64,000 nt of DNA from Paenibacillus sp. YN15. GTDB taxonomy: Bacteria; Bacillota; Bacilli; Paenibacillales; NBRC-103111. The stretch spans positions 1 to 64,000 of the forward strand of contig NZ_QMFA01000004.1 of assembly GCF_003285005.1 (NCBI RefSeq), read 5' to 3'. Positions 43,378 to 52,831 of this stretch are shown here, piece after piece. Both the position numbers and the translations under genes were made by a program. A model generated the notes under the pieces. The model was not told the DNA's origin, did not search any database, and was given only the letters and a program-made list of their open reading frames with translations. Position 1 is the first letter of the stretch. The number at the start of each line of letters is the position of its first letter.

Positions 43378-43407
43378 TTTATACCATACTCGGCTTGGAA
43401 AAGTCAA
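43378..43407 (-). promoter_or_regulatory. promoter of the tyrS T-box leader
   Basis: On the minus strand TTGACT and TATAAA are 18 bases apart. Its -35 box overlaps the back of the divergent penicillin-binding protein promoter, so the two polymerase sites cannot be filled at once. Confidence 0.75.
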
Positions 43408-43423
43408 TCAGGCCCGGTATAAT
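43395..43423 (+). promoter_or_regulatory. promoter of the class A PBP gene
   Basis: TTGGAA and a consensus TATAAT are 17 bases apart, about 80 bases before the start codon, back to back with the tyrS promoter. Confidence 0.7.
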
Positions 43424-43505
43424 GGATACAGTCCGGAGAAACCCGCATTTTATACATATCGCCTTAAGGTCATCTTTAAGGGTCGGACGTACAGGAGGAA
43501 ATGGA

Positions 43506-46500
43506 ATGACCCAAACCAACACATCCGTCTGGAAGCGCATTGGCGCGTTCTTCCGGAAACGGGCGGTCCGCAGAACCGGATTGGTCTTGTTTATGACAGT
43601 AAAATGGATGATTATCAGCATCATCATCGCCTGCTTTGCCGCCGGCGGAGCCGCCTTCGGCTACCTGGCCTCCGTGCTGAAGGACGAGCCCATCCGCAGC
43701 GAAGCGTTTATACGGGAGCAGATCGAGCAGAACATGCTCACCGGGTTTGTCTACTTCAACGACCAGACTCCCATCGGCCAGCTGCGGACCGAAGAGGACC
43801 GGCGCATGGCCACCATGGCGGACATTCCCCAGATGCTTATTGACGCAACGCTTGCCATTGAGGACAACTCCTTCAACGAGCACATCGGCGTGGACGTGAA
43901 CGGCCTGGTCCGGGCCGTCAAGCAGAAGCTGCTGAACGAAGATGTCCAGACCGGCGGAAGCACCATTACCCAGCAGGTGGCCAGACGGGTATTCCTTACC
44001 CTGGACCGGGATATTACCCGGAAGTTCAAGGAGATTTTCCTGGCTGTCCGGATGGAGCGTTTTCTCACCAAGGATGAAATCCTGCTGGCCTATCTGAACA
44101 AAATTCCTTACGGCAACGGCTCCAACGGCTATACGGTGTATGGAATCAAAGCCGCCGCCAAGGGGTTGTTCGACATGGACGACCTGAATGGGCTGAACAT
44201 TGCCCAAAGCGCTTATCTGGCCGGACTGCCCCAATTGCCCAGCGATTATTCCGCCTTCTCCGGCAAGGGCGAGTTCGATTCCGCCGCCTTCAACCGGGCG
44301 GTGAAGCGCCAGCAGCTGGTGCTGCGCCGCATGCTGGAGGAGAACAAAATCACCCAGCAGCAATACGATGGGGCCCTTGCCTTTGACCTGAAGGGCTCGC
44401 TGGCCAAATCCTCCCAAAAGGCCTATACCACCTATCCGTACCTGATGATGGAGGTGGAGCGCAAGGCCTCTGAAGCTATGGTCAAGGCCCAGTACCCCGA
44501 TCTGAAGCTGGATACGGACAGCAAAAAAGCGGCTTTCAACGAAGCCCAGAAGGATGCCCTGAACCAGCTTTTGCGGGGCGGCTATCATATTTATACCACC
44601 ATCGACAAAACCATCTATGATTCCATGCAGACCATTGCGCAGAATCCGAAGAATTTTACGGCCAACCTGAAGAATGTCCAGAAGGAAAAGGATGGAATCG
44701 AGCAGATCGGCGCTGTTATGATCGACAACAAAAGCGGCGCCATTCTCGGCATGATGGAGGGCCGCGACTTTTATACGGAGCAGCTGAACCATGCGACCCA
44801 GGCCTACCGTCAGCCCGGCTCCACCATGAAGCCCATTGCGGCGTATATCCCCGCATTGGAAAAGGGCGCCATCCAGCCGGCCACTGTCATTGACGATGCG
44901 CCGATTATCCTGCCCGACGGCCAGAAGGGCGTCCACATTCCGATGAACTGGAACAACAAGTTCCAGGGCCTGGTTACTGCGCGGGAGGCGTTGAACCAAT
45001 CCTACAACATCCCTGCGCTGAAGCTGTTCCTGTATCAGGTGGGCATCAAGGAGGCATGGGACTACGCTGCCAAGATGGGCATTACCTCCATCACCAAGGA
45101 GGACGCCGTGGCCCAAACAGGGGTTATCGGCGGCCTGTACAAGGGCGTCAATGTGGAGGAAATGACCAATGCGTATACCACCATCCCCAATCAGGGGGTC
45201 TTCTACGACGCCTACCTGATCGACAAGATCGTGGACAGCACCGGCAAGGTGGTGTACCAGCATGAGCGGAAGCCGTCCCGGGTTTATTCCGAGCAGACCG
45301 CCTACCTGATGACCGATATGCTGCGGACCGTTATTACCAGCGGCACCGCCCCGGAAATCAAGAACAACTTTAAGTATTACAAGAACATGGCCGTCTCCGG
45401 CAAAACAGGCTCCACCCAGGATGACGCCGACGCCTGGTTTATGGGCTTTACCCCCGACATTACCCTGGGGGTATGGGCAGGCTACGACCAGCCGGTCAAC
45501 AAGCTGGTGAAGGGAACCGGCACCAAACGGGCCTTGAACATCTGGGCCCAGGTCATGAACGAAGCGGTGGAGAAGCGTCCCGAGCTGTTCCCCACCAAGG
45601 CCTTTACCAAACCGGCCGATATTGTGGAAATGACGGTCTCCAGCGTTTCCGGCAAGCTCCCCAATGAGCTTACCGCAGCCGCGGGCAAATCCGTCACCGA
45701 TCTGTTCAACAAGAAATATGTGCCCACCCAGGAAGACGACGTAATGGTGAAGATGAAATATATCACCTACAATGGGGTGAACTATATTCCCCAGCCCGGC
45801 ACGCCGGACGACTTCCTGAGCGAGCAGGTGGTCATCCGCAGGGAAAAATCGGTAAGCAAGCTGCTCAGCGAGATTAAGGACGCCATGGAGAAGCTGCCGG
45901 AGGACAACCGGAAGCCGCTGGACCTGTTTGTCCCTGCGGACGCCGGCGACGATGCTCCTTCCGAAACCGATCCGCGGACGGACGACGGAACCATTCCGGG
46001 GCAGCCGGGAGGAATTGCGGTAACGCGGAGCGGGGATGTGAACCGGATTTCCTTTGCGCCGGTTGCGGCCCCGGACATTGTGGGCTACCGGCTTTACCGG
46101 ACGACGGACGGTCATTCCTTCGTGCGGGCCGGCACGCCCCAGGTATTGATGACCAACCCGGCCGAACCGGTGTTTACCGATCCGGCCCCCGGCGGCGAAG
46201 CCTACGGCTACTATGTCAGCGCAGTAGATGTGGCGGGACGGGAAAGCGTACCCTCCCAGCCGGTGTTTGCCGACGGCCGGAACCATAGCCAGGCCAACCA
46301 GACCGGCAACGGCGGCCTGCTCCCCTCGGGCAGCGTTTCCCCGGGCAACGGTACGCCGAACAAAGGAGCCTCCCCGGGCGGCAGCCTCACGCCAGGCAAA
46401 CCTACGCCTGCCCCGGCGGCGCCCCAAAAGGAGCCCTCCGAGCCCAAGGGCCTGAAGGCCAAAAGCAAGGGCGTCTCCCTGCAGCTCACCTGGTCGGCCA

Positions 46501-46703
46501 ACCCCAGGGCAGAGGCTGTGAGCGAGTACAAGGTGTACTATAGCGATACGGAGAATGGCGCCTACAAATTAATCGGCACCTCCGAAGGCACGGAGTTCAT
46601 CTACTTCGCCGCCACCAATGACGGATATTACAAGCTTTCCGCCGTCAACGAGCTGGGGGAATCGCCGCTCACCGGCGCCGTGCACTACACCCAATCGCAA
46701 TAA
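43506..46703 (+). CDS. class A penicillin-binding protein 1 (GT51 plus transpeptidase) with FN3 tail
   Basis: A 1065-residue bifunctional cell-wall synthase. A membrane anchor lies near residues 28-53. The GT51 transglycosylase follows, with EDNSFNEHIGVD, GGSTITQQVARRV and KFKEIFLAVRMERFLTK. The transpeptidase has SxxK in GSTMK, SYN in NQSYNIP, and KTG in SGKTGST. After it come a fibronectin-III-like domain (about 835-925), a Gly/Ser/Pro linker and a second FN3-like domain ending the protein. It polymerises and crosslinks peptidoglycan outside the membrane. Bacillus PbpA1 (ponA) also carries an FN3-like tail. The ATG at 43506 has AGGAGG at good spacing. Long antisense frames here are shadows. 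Confidence 0.93.
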   Translation: MTQTNTSVWKRIGAFFRKRAVRRTGLVLFMTVKWMIISIIIACFAAGGAAFGYLASVLKDEPIRSEAFIREQIEQNMLTGFVYFNDQTPIGQLRTEEDRRMATMADIPQMLIDATLAIEDNSFNEHIGVDVNGLVRAVKQKLLNEDVQTGGSTITQQVARRVFLTLDRDITRKFKEIFLAVRMERFLTKDEILLAYLNKIPYGNGSNGYTVYGIKAAAKGLFDMDDLNGLNIAQSAYLAGLPQLPSDYSAFSGKGEFDSAAFNRAVKRQQLVLRRMLEENKITQQQYDGALAFDLKGSLAKSSQKAYTTYPYLMMEVERKASEAMVKAQYPDLKLDTDSKKAAFNEAQKDALNQLLRGGYHIYTTIDKTIYDSMQTIAQNPKNFTANLKNVQKEKDGIEQIGAVMIDNKSGAILGMMEGRDFYTEQLNHATQAYRQPGSTMKPIAAYIPALEKGAIQPATVIDDAPIILPDGQKGVHIPMNWNNKFQGLVTAREALNQSYNIPALKLFLYQVGIKEAWDYAAKMGITSITKEDAVAQTGVIGGLYKGVNVEEMTNAYTTIPNQGVFYDAYLIDKIVDSTGKVVYQHERKPSRVYSEQTAYLMTDMLRTVITSGTAPEIKNNFKYYKNMAVSGKTGSTQDDADAWFMGFTPDITLGVWAGYDQPVNKLVKGTGTKRALNIWAQVMNEAVEKRPELFPTKAFTKPADIVEMTVSSVSGKLPNELTAAAGKSVTDLFNKKYVPTQEDDVMVKMKYITYNGVNYIPQPGTPDDFLSEQVVIRREKSVSKLLSEIKDAMEKLPEDNRKPLDLFVPADAGDDAPSETDPRTDDGTIPGQPGGIAVTRSGDVNRISFAPVAAPDIVGYRLYRTTDGHSFVRAGTPQVLMTNPAEPVFTDPAPGGEAYGYYVSAVDVAGRESVPSQPVFADGRNHSQANQTGNGGLLPSGSVSPGNGTPNKGASPGGSLTPGKPTPAPAAPQKEPSEPKGLKAKSKGVSLQLTWSANPRAEAVSEYKVYYSDTENGAYKLIGTSEGTEFIYFAATNDGYYKLSAVNELGESPLTGAVHYTQSQ

Positions 46704-46740
46704 CCGCCGCCGCGGCATGTAATCCGCTGCATTGGAGGAA

Positions 46741-46786
46741 AACAAACAACCACCTTCCCCTAACGGGGATAGGTGGTTGTTTGTGC
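46741..46786 (+). terminator. terminator of the PBP gene
   Basis: ACAAACAACCACCT pairs with AGGTGGTTGTTTGT around CCCC/GGGG, giving a stem of about 18 pairs with A and T runs on the arms. Confidence 0.85.
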
Positions 46787-46830
46787 TGCTTTGAACACGT
46801 TCTTCGTTCGATTTACCATCCCCCCGATTC

Positions 46831-47015
46831 CTAACGGCGGTGAGAGCCTCTATTGGCTCCAAAACGGGGGGCTGCCAAATCTAACGGAAGCAGGAGCCCT
46901 TATCAGGCTAAAAAAGGGCTTGCAGCGGAGCAATCCGCCCCAATAGCGGCTGTGGCCGCCGTTAGATTTTCAAAAGCGGTGTTTTGGCCGAAATAAGGGC
47001 TCTCCCTGCCGTTAG
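46831..47015. repeat. intergenic palindromic element E4 (same layout, different arm sequence)
   Basis: Direct arms at 46831 and 46881 begin CTAACGG and inverted arms at 46942-46965 and 46992-47015 end CCGTTAG. Both pairs are 50 bases apart and share a centre near 46923. The body of the arms (GAGAGCC, CTATT or CTTATT) differs from E1-E3, yet the spacing and the TAACGG start are kept. The outer arms match each other at about 19 of 24 positions. No gene is seen in this gap between convergent genes. Confidence 0.65.
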
Positions 47016-47080
47016 CATCCGACCAGGGCATGGTCAAATTAGTTTCCTTCCATCGCAGCTTAATCTTATGCGCAACAGCC

Positions 47081-47800
47081 CTACAGCTTCCCCAGCATAT
47101 GCTCCACCAGCCGGCAGGAGCATTGCGCAACCAGGGCGGTAAATTCGGCGAAGCTTACCGGCGCGGAGCCGTCCGCCTTGTCCGACATGGAGCGGATGAT
47201 GACGAAGGGGATGTCGTTCATCCCGCAGACCTGGGCCACGGCCGCTCCTTCCATCTCCGCGCAGACTCCGCCGAAATCCCGCCTCAGCGCGGCTACCTCC
47301 TCCTTGTCGGCGATAAACCGGTCGCCCGACAGCACCCGGCCGGTCCGCACCCTGCCAGGCAGCAGCTCCTGGCCGGAGGCCGCCGCCAGCCGGACAAGCT
47401 CCGGATCGGCGGTGAATACCGACTGCTCCTGAAAGGGAATGACGCCCCGGGGAAAGCCCAAGGCGCTGGCGTCCATGTCATGCTGAAGGCAATCCAGGGA
47501 CACCACCAGATCCCCTACCTCCAGCTCCGGGTCCAGCGCTCCCGCCACTCCGGTAAAGAGAACCGCTTCCGCACCGCACACCGTTACAAGCAGCTGCGCC
47601 GTCACCGCCGCATTCACCTTGCCCACGCCGGATTTGCACAGAACCACCCGGCGGCCTGCGATTTTCCCCTTCATGAAGCGAATTCCCGCCGCCTGGATTT
47701 CCTCCCGCTCCTCCAGCTTGCCGGCGAGCAGCCGCACCTCCTCGTCCATGGCGCCGATAATGCCGATAACCCCGTATTTGCCCAGGCCCGCTTCTCCCAT
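47081..47800 (-). CDS. mtnN: 5'-methylthioadenosine/S-adenosylhomocysteine nucleosidase
   Basis: A 239-residue MTA/SAH nucleosidase, which cleaves adenine from MTA and SAH to recycle methionine and clear the methylation by-product. GIIGAMDEEV supplies the general-acid glutamate near residue 17, FTGVAGALDP the ribose-binding loop, CAEMEGAAVAQVC the glutamate near 175, and IRSMSDKADG the catalytic aspartate near 200. The start at 47800 (MGEAGLG) is chosen for its position; an in-frame start at 47842 is possible. It is downstream of ccpA on the same strand. Confidence 0.92.
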   Translation of the reverse strand: MGEAGLGKYGVIGIIGAMDEEVRLLAGKLEEREEIQAAGIRFMKGKIAGRRVVLCKSGVGKVNAAVTAQLLVTVCGAEAVLFTGVAGALDPELEVGDLVVSLDCLQHDMDASALGFPRGVIPFQEQSVFTADPELVRLAAASGQELLPGRVRTGRVLSGDRFIADKEEVAALRRDFGGVCAEMEGAAVAQVCGMNDIPFVIIRSMSDKADGSAPVSFAEFTALVAQCSCRLVEHMLGKL

Positions 47801-47919
47801 TTGGCTCCCAGCTCCCTTCTCTTTCCATACGCTCCGGTTCATCCCGGAGGATCAGCACATGCAAGAACAGCTCCCCGGAAGGAAGGGAGCTGCGGTTGAC
47901 CATCGTTATGTTGCGCCTC

Positions 47920-48924
47920 TTATACCTCAGCCACAGATTGGCGTTGGATAACCTCATGCATCAGTGTAACCTTGCCCTTTTCCACATTTTCCTTGTTCAT
48001 CAGCTTGGTCAACAGACGCATGGACACGGCCCCGATATCGTACATGGGCTGGGCCACAGTGGTCAACAGCGGGCGGACCATGGATGCCATCCGGCTGTTG
48101 TCCACACTGATGACGGAGATATCTCCGGGAATGGACAGACCGGCATCCTGGGCGGCATGAATGGCGCCGATGGCCATTTCGTCGGTAGCCGAGAAAATGG
48201 CGGTGGGACGTTCGGGCAGGTTCAGGAAATATTTCATCGCTTCAATACCGGACTCATACCGGTAGTTGCCGATCCGCACCAAAGATTCATCAAATGCCAC
48301 CCCCGCTTCTTCCAGGGCGTGCTTGTACCCGTTGTACCGGGAGAAGCCGTTGTTGGGGTCCTGCAGAGTTCCGCTGATCATGCCGATCCGGAGGTGGCCT
48401 TTGTCCAGGAGCAGCTTCACAGCGTCATGAGCGGCCTGCTCATGGTCAATATCCACCGCGGCCATGGTGTTGCCTTCAACGGTAGTGCCGCACAGTACAA
48501 TCGGCACAGTGGCCGTCTGGAAGGCTTGCAGATGCTCGTCCGTTACCACGCCGCCCATAAACAGGAGCCCGTCCACTTGCTTCTCCAGAAGGGTGTTGAT
48601 GACCCGGATTTCCTTCTCCTTGCGCTTGTCCGCATTGCAGAGGATAATATTGTAATGGTACATGTTGGCAATGTCTTCAATGCCCCGTGCTACCTCGGCA
48701 AAAATGGCGTTGGAGATGTCGGGAATGACAACGCCCACAGTGGTGGTCTTCTTGCTGGCCAGCCCCCGCGCAACGGCATTGGGACGGTAGCCCAGCCGCT
48801 CAATGGCTTCAAACACCTTTTTTCTGGTTTGGGGCTTCACATTCGGATTGTTGTTGACAACCCGGGATACGGTAGCCATCGATACTCCGGCTTCTCTGGC
48901 AACATCGTAAATAGTTACTGTCAC
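47920..48924 (-). CDS. ccpA: catabolite control protein A
   Basis: A 334-residue LacI-family regulator very close to Bacillus CcpA. The helix-turn-helix [20 protein letters not shown] (residues 3-22) is followed by the hinge [20 protein letters not shown], typical of CcpA, and the effector lobe with [12 protein letters not shown]. With HPr or Crh phosphorylated on serine it binds cre sites and represses or activates carbon-utilisation genes. A GTG at 48924 is the preferred start because GGAGAGAG precedes it at good spacing; a TTG at 48939 lies inside that site. ytxJ is just upstream, the same neighbour as in Bacillus. Confidence 0.95.
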   Translation of the reverse strand: MTVTIYDVAREAGVSMATVSRVVNNNPNVKPQTRKKVFEAIERLGYRPNAVARGLASKKTTTVGVVIPDISNAIFAEVARGIEDIANMYHYNIILCNADKRKEKEIRVINTLLEKQVDGLLFMGGVVTDEHLQAFQTATVPIVLCGTTVEGNTMAAVDIDHEQAAHDAVKLLLDKGHLRIGMISGTLQDPNNGFSRYNGYKHALEEAGVAFDESLVRIGNYRYESGIEAMKYFLNLPERPTAIFSATDEMAIGAIHAAQDAGLSIPGDISVISVDNSRMASMVRPLLTTVAQPMYDIGAVSMRLLTKLMNKENVEKGKVTLMHEVIQRQSVAEV

Positions 48925-48975
48925 GTTATCTCTCTCCAATATATAGACGTATTTTCATTCCCGTATAATAACGAT

Positions 48976-49004
48976 ATGATACGACAAAATAATTCGCCTT
49001 GCAA
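48976..49004 (-). promoter_or_regulatory. candidate promoter of ccpA
   Basis: On the minus strand TTGCAA and TATCAT are 17 bases apart, about 60 bases before the start. A second possible -10 (TATTAT) lies closer to the gene. Confidence 0.45.
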
Positions 49005-49051
49005 CGGAAACCTCTCCGCCGCAAGAGATTCCGCCTCTATTCCCGGGTCAA

Positions 49052-49402
49052 TTATCCTAACCGGGAAGTCTGTTCCTTCAATGCCGCCGCAGTAATTCTC
49101 CAATGGGAGGCAGTCCAGACGGACGCCCCGTTTTTCAAAAGCAGGACCTGCGGCGATTCATGCTTCACACCGGTGTCCTCCGCCACCGCATTGGACACGG
49201 GGCGATGCTCCACCACCAGGACCCGGGCGTAGAGGACCCCCGGCAACGCTTCCACTTCCGCATGCTTCATAAATTCCTCGTGGGCCTCGGCGCTGATGGG
49301 ACAGCGGGTGCTGTGCTTCAACAGGATTACCGGCGTATTCTCCGATTCGGCCAGCAGCCGCTTCCATTCCTCAACCTTCGTTAATTCCTGCACATCGGCC
49401 AT
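49052..49402 (-). CDS. ytxJ: bacillithiol-system protein YtxJ (monothiol bacilliredoxin)
   Basis: A 116-residue thioredoxin-fold protein of the YtxJ family. The motif LKHSTRCPISAEAHEEF carries the single active-site cysteine (TRCPIS) near residue 33, followed by the cis-proline stretch HESPQVLLLK. Family members are bacilliredoxins that remove bacillithiol from oxidised proteins. Its position beside ccpA is shared with Bacillus. Expression appears separate from ccpA, since a promoter lies between them. Confidence 0.92.
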   Translation of the reverse strand: MADVQELTKVEEWKRLLAESENTPVILLKHSTRCPISAEAHEEFMKHAEVEALPGVLYARVLVVEHRPVSNAVAEDTGVKHESPQVLLLKNGASVWTASHWRITAAALKEQTSRLG

Positions 49403-49555
49403 TTTCCCTCACCTGCCTGCAAATGATTTCCTTTCAATCAATAGTATCAAAAATAAAGAAAAAAAGCCAACCATATTGCAGGCGGCCGGATAAGTTATGG
49501 AAGCCTCGACATCGGCGAAGCCAATGTGAGGCCCCTATTCTCCCTTTCAGTCGGG

Positions 49556-49978
49556 TCAAAGCTTCAATTCGTAAGTATTCATGGCGTACCGGGTGATCTG
49601 GGACAGGCGCTCGGTCACATCCCGCTTCCATGCGTCATCCTCCAGGGATCTGGCCAGAAGCAGCATATCCAAGAGCTCGTTGATCCGTTCCTCCAGTATC
49701 GCGCCCACAGACTCATGGCGGTGCTCCTTATCGGTTACCGCAACCATCAGATGGGAGATTTCGCTTATTTCCTCAAAGCGTATATACTGTTTTTCCGGTT
49801 TGCTGCCCAGTTGGCTTATCAGCTTCGTCATATCCGGCTTGACAGCGGCGAATACCTCGCTGCGGCCGCAGGATTCGCATGTCAGCACCGGCACATGGGC
49901 GATCTCCACCTTGCCCTGATAGATGACACTTCGCAGACAGATATTCATCGTCTGACCGCATTTACATTCCTTTTGCAA
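49556..49978 (-). CDS. YgiT-like zinc-finger protein, hypothetical
   Basis: A protein of about 140 residues with two CxxC-type pairs near its start (CKCG, then TCESCG about 27 residues later), the pattern of YgiT/MqsA-type zinc ribbons. The rest is helical, including ILEERINELLDMLLLA. The start is uncertain: a TTG at 49978 has AAGGAG nine bases upstream, while ATG 49996 and 50026 have poor ribosome spacing. The zinc ribbon suggests DNA or protein binding. No HigB/MqsR-like toxin gene is adjacent, so a toxin-antitoxin role is not supported. Confidence 0.65.
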   Translation of the reverse strand: MQKECKCGQTMNICLRSVIYQGKVEIAHVPVLTCESCGRSEVFAAVKPDMTKLISQLGSKPEKQYIRFEEISEISHLMVAVTDKEHRHESVGAILEERINELLDMLLLARSLEDDAWKRDVTERLSQITRYAMNTYELKL

Positions 49979-50127
49979 AAAAACCAGCTCCTTCATCCAA
50001 AAAAAGAGAAGGCTGCAGCAGCACATGCCTCCACTCTCTTGTAATTCGACCAGGGAGCCGGTTTTCCTTCCATTAGAGGGCTAGTATTTATTGGCACAAC
50101 AGCCATTGTCCGCACAGGAAATCCGCA

Positions 50128-50544
50128 TTACTGCTTTTTCCGGTGGGGCAGGCGGGCATATTGGCGGGCAAGGAACGGGAGGTACAGCGCCAGCATGGCC
50201 AGGGCTGCGCCGATGGCGTCATTGCGCAGATCATGCCAATCCGACGAGCGGCCGCCGACAAAAAGCTGATGAAACTCATCCGTGAGCCCGTAGGCTGTAC
50301 TCAGCAGCACGGCAAGGAGCCGCTGCCGCGCAGTAGGCCTGGGACCGGCAATGGCCCACAGAAAGGTCAGACCCAGGACAAAATAAGCGACAAAATGCCC
50401 CCAATCGAAGCTTTCCATGGCAGGAAAGAAGCGGTGGAAGAAAGGCATCAGCGATCCCAGCTCATCGCCGGTGCGGGAGGAAAAATAAAAGATGGCTCCC
50501 ATCACAAGCACGGGAGGAAACCATCGGACCAGCTGCTTGGTCAT
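50128..50544 (-). CDS. VanZ-family membrane protein
   Basis: A 138-residue protein with about four membrane helices and the VanZ-like pattern (FSSRTGD near residue 22, DKxxHFxxYFxLG as DWGHFVAYFVLG, TAYGLTDEFHQLFVGGRSSDWHDLRNDAIGA). VanZ gives low-level teicoplanin resistance in enterococci, but most family members have unknown roles in the envelope. The ATG overlaps the stop of the PfpI-like gene by four bases, so it is translationally coupled as the last gene of the ptsG unit. Confidence 0.85.
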   Translation of the reverse strand: MTKQLVRWFPPVLVMGAIFYFSSRTGDELGSLMPFFHRFFPAMESFDWGHFVAYFVLGLTFLWAIAGPRPTARQRLLAVLLSTAYGLTDEFHQLFVGGRSSDWHDLRNDAIGAALAMLALYLPFLARQYARLPHRKKQ

Positions 50545-51074
50545 GCTTGGCCGCCGCCTGCCAGCGCATCCACAAACGCCTTGGAGAACGCGGGAAGATC
50601 CGGCGGACGCCGCCCGGAAATAATATTCCGGTCTATGACCACCTCTTCGTCGATCCAGGCCGCCCCGGCATTTTCCAGATCATCCCTGATGCCCGGTGTG
50701 GAGGTCATGGTATAACCCTTGACAATGCCTGCCGAAATCAGCACCCAGCCGGCATGGCAGATCTGCGCAATCGGCTTGCCCGCTTCATGGAATTCGCGGG
50801 TCAGGCGGAGAACCTGCGGATAACGGCGCAGCTTGTCCGGCGCCCACCCTCCGGGAACGTACAGACCGTCATAATCCGCCGACGATACGTCATCGAAGCC
50901 CACATCCGAAGTGATGGGAACCCCGTATTTGCCGTGGAGCACCTTGCCCGCCCCGGTAGCGGCAATATCCACCTGGGCCCCGGATTCCCGCAGACGGAGC
51001 ACCGGATACCACATTTCCAGATCCTCAAATTCCTCTTCCGTAAAGGCCAGTATCTTTTTGCCGCGCAATTCCAT
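50541..51074 (-). CDS. DJ-1/PfpI-family protein
   Basis: A 177-residue protein of the DJ-1/PfpI superfamily. The nucleophile elbow is QICHAGWVL with the cysteine near residue 105, with the conserved EEEFEDLEMWYPVLRL near the start (glutamate near 14) and the His immediately after the Cys. Relatives act as deglycases, chaperones or cysteine peptidases (Bacillus YfkM, general-stress protein 18). The start at 51074 has AAGGAGG upstream; the much longer open frame is not used. It follows ptsI by about 30 bases. Confidence 0.85.
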   Translation of the reverse strand: MELRGKKILAFTEEEFEDLEMWYPVLRLRESGAQVDIAATGAGKVLHGKYGVPITSDVGFDDVSSADYDGLYVPGGWAPDKLRRYPQVLRLTREFHEAGKPIAQICHAGWVLISAGIVKGYTMTSTPGIRDDLENAGAAWIDEEVVIDRNIISGRRPPDLPAFSKAFVDALAGGGQA

Positions 51075-51103
51075 GGCGTTTGTCCTCCTTTTTGGGGATT
51101 GCT

Positions 51104-52831
51104 TTAATGGGAAATGGTTTGTGAAACGGCCCTCAGCCTTTCCTTGATCTCGCTGGACCGGCGCAGGCGCAGCGCCTCGGCCAGAAAGCTCCTCCCTGCC
51201 TGGGCATCGCTTTGCAGCACCTGCTCCTTCACCGGGAGCAGGCATTGAACGGACATGCTTAACTCATGAATGCCCAAGCCCAGCCACAGGGGAATCGCCT
51301 CCGGATCGCCGGCAAGCTCTCCGCAGACGCTGACCGGAATTCCCTGGGCCCTTGCCGCGTCCGCCACCTGCTTCAGCAGCCGGAGCACTGCCGGATGATA
51401 CGGATCATACAGATTGGACACCGTTTCGTTCATCCGGTCCACCGCCAGGGCGTACTGGATCAGGTCATTGGTGCCAATGCTGAAGAACTGCACCTCCTCC
51501 GCCAGCAGATCCGCCACCACCACCGCTGCCGGCACCTCAATCATGATGCCCACAGGGGTGTTCTCCTTAAAGGGTTTGCCCTCCTGGGCCAGCTCCCTCT
51601 TGGCCTGCTCCAGAATTTCATTGGCCTGCCGCACCTCATCCACGGAGGAGATCATGGGATACATAATCCGGATGTTGCCGTGCAGGGCCGCCCGGAGAAT
51701 CGCCTTCAGCTGGGTTTTGAACAGCTCTCTGCAATCCAGCAGAATGCGGATGGCCCGGTAGCCCAGCGCCGGATTATCCTCCTGGGGCAGATTCATGAAA
51801 TTCACACTTTTATCCCCGCCGATATCCAGCGTGCGGATCACCAGCGGCCGGTCTCCCAGCTTTACAGCGGCCTCCCGGTACACCTCATACTGCTCATCCT
51901 CCAGAGGCAGGGATACCCGGTCCATGTACAGGAATTCCGTCCGGAACAGCCCGACCCCCTTGGCTCCGTATTTCAAGGCCATATCCAGCTCCTTGGCCGA
52001 GCTGATATTGACCTTCAGCTCCATCCTGACGCTGTCCTTGGTGACGGTGGGCACATGGGCGATTTGCTTCAGGCGCTCCAGATTGGCCGCAGCGCGGCTT
52101 TGTTTCTCTTCGTAGAGGCGGATGATATCCTGGGGAGGGTTTACGATGACGCTGCCCTCATCCCCGTCGATAATCAGAATGTCGCCGGTCTGGATGGCGG
52201 CGGGCAGCCGGTTCTCCATTCCCATTACAAAAGGAATCCCCATGGCCCTGAGCATAATGGCGGCATGGGAGGTGGTGCCTCCCAGCATGGTCACCACACC
52301 CAGCACCTGGGCGGAATCCAGGCGGGCCAGATGGGACGGGCTCAGCTCCTTGGCCACCAGGATATACGGTGTATCCGCCGGCGGATCGGCCTCCTCCCAC
52401 TCCCCCAGCAGATGCTTCAGGAGCCGGTTGCCCACATCCTTGATGTCCGCCGCCCGTTCCTTCATGTAATCGTCGTCCAGAAGATCGAACATGCTGACGA
52501 ATTTGTCGATGGTTTCCTTCACCGCCACCTCCGCCGCCTTGTAATGGCGCTGCATGAGCCCCTGGATTTCGTTCATGAAGATGGGGTCCTCCAAAATGGC
52601 CAGATGGGCGTTGAAGATATTGGACTCCTCTTCGCCGATCAGATCGGAGATATCCTGCTTGATGTTCTCAATTTCGCTTTTGGAGCAGCGGATGCCCTCA
52701 TACAGCTTCTCGAATTCCACTGCCAAGTCCGCCACATCCACCAGCTTGTCCGGCAGCTCCAGCTCCAGTGAGGGCAGCACAAACGCCCTGCCGATGGCAA
52801 ACCCCGATGCTCCGCCGAATCCCCTAACCAT
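51104..52831 (-). CDS. ptsI: PTS enzyme I (phosphoenolpyruvate-protein phosphotransferase)
   Basis: A 575-residue cytoplasmic enzyme that takes phosphate from PEP and passes it to HPr, the first step for all PTS sugars. The phospho-accepting histidine is in GGTTSHAAIM near residue 190, the PEP-binding motifs are GVGLFRTEFLYM near 290 and IGTNDLIQYALAVDR near 450, and VCGELAGDP carries Cys near 500. The ATG overlaps the ptsG stop codon by eight bases, giving tight coupling. No ptsH lies here, unlike in Bacillus where ptsG-ptsH-ptsI are together. Confidence 0.94.
   Translation of the reverse strand: MVRGFGGASGFAIGRAFVLPSLELELPDKLVDVADLAVEFEKLYEGIRCSKSEIENIKQDISDLIGEEESNIFNAHLAILEDPIFMNEIQGLMQRHYKAAEVAVKETIDKFVSMFDLLDDDYMKERAADIKDVGNRLLKHLLGEWEEADPPADTPYILVAKELSPSHLARLDSAQVLGVVTMLGGTTSHAAIMLRAMGIPFVMGMENRLPAAIQTGDILIIDGDEGSVIVNPPQDIIRLYEEKQSRAAANLERLKQIAHVPTVTKDSVRMELKVNISSAKELDMALKYGAKGVGLFRTEFLYMDRVSLPLEDEQYEVYREAAVKLGDRPLVIRTLDIGGDKSVNFMNLPQEDNPALGYRAIRILLDCRELFKTQLKAILRAALHGNIRIMYPMISSVDEVRQANEILEQAKRELAQEGKPFKENTPVGIMIEVPAAVVVADLLAEEVQFFSIGTNDLIQYALAVDRMNETVSNLYDPYHPAVLRLLKQVADAARAQGIPVSVCGELAGDPEAIPLWLGLGIHELSMSVQCLLPVKEQVLQSDAQAGRSFLAEALRLRRSSEIKERLRAVSQTISH

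Noticed and set aside
43476-46427. 983-codon open frame antisense to the PBP gene
   Set aside because: The PBP reading carries all GT51 and transpeptidase motifs. The antisense frame has no ribosome site and reads as the shadow that GC-rich third positions produce.
49556-49978. Antitoxin of an MqsR/MqsA-type toxin-antitoxin pair
   Set aside because: The zinc ribbon resembles MqsA, but no small toxin gene lies beside it and no helix-turn-helix is evident.
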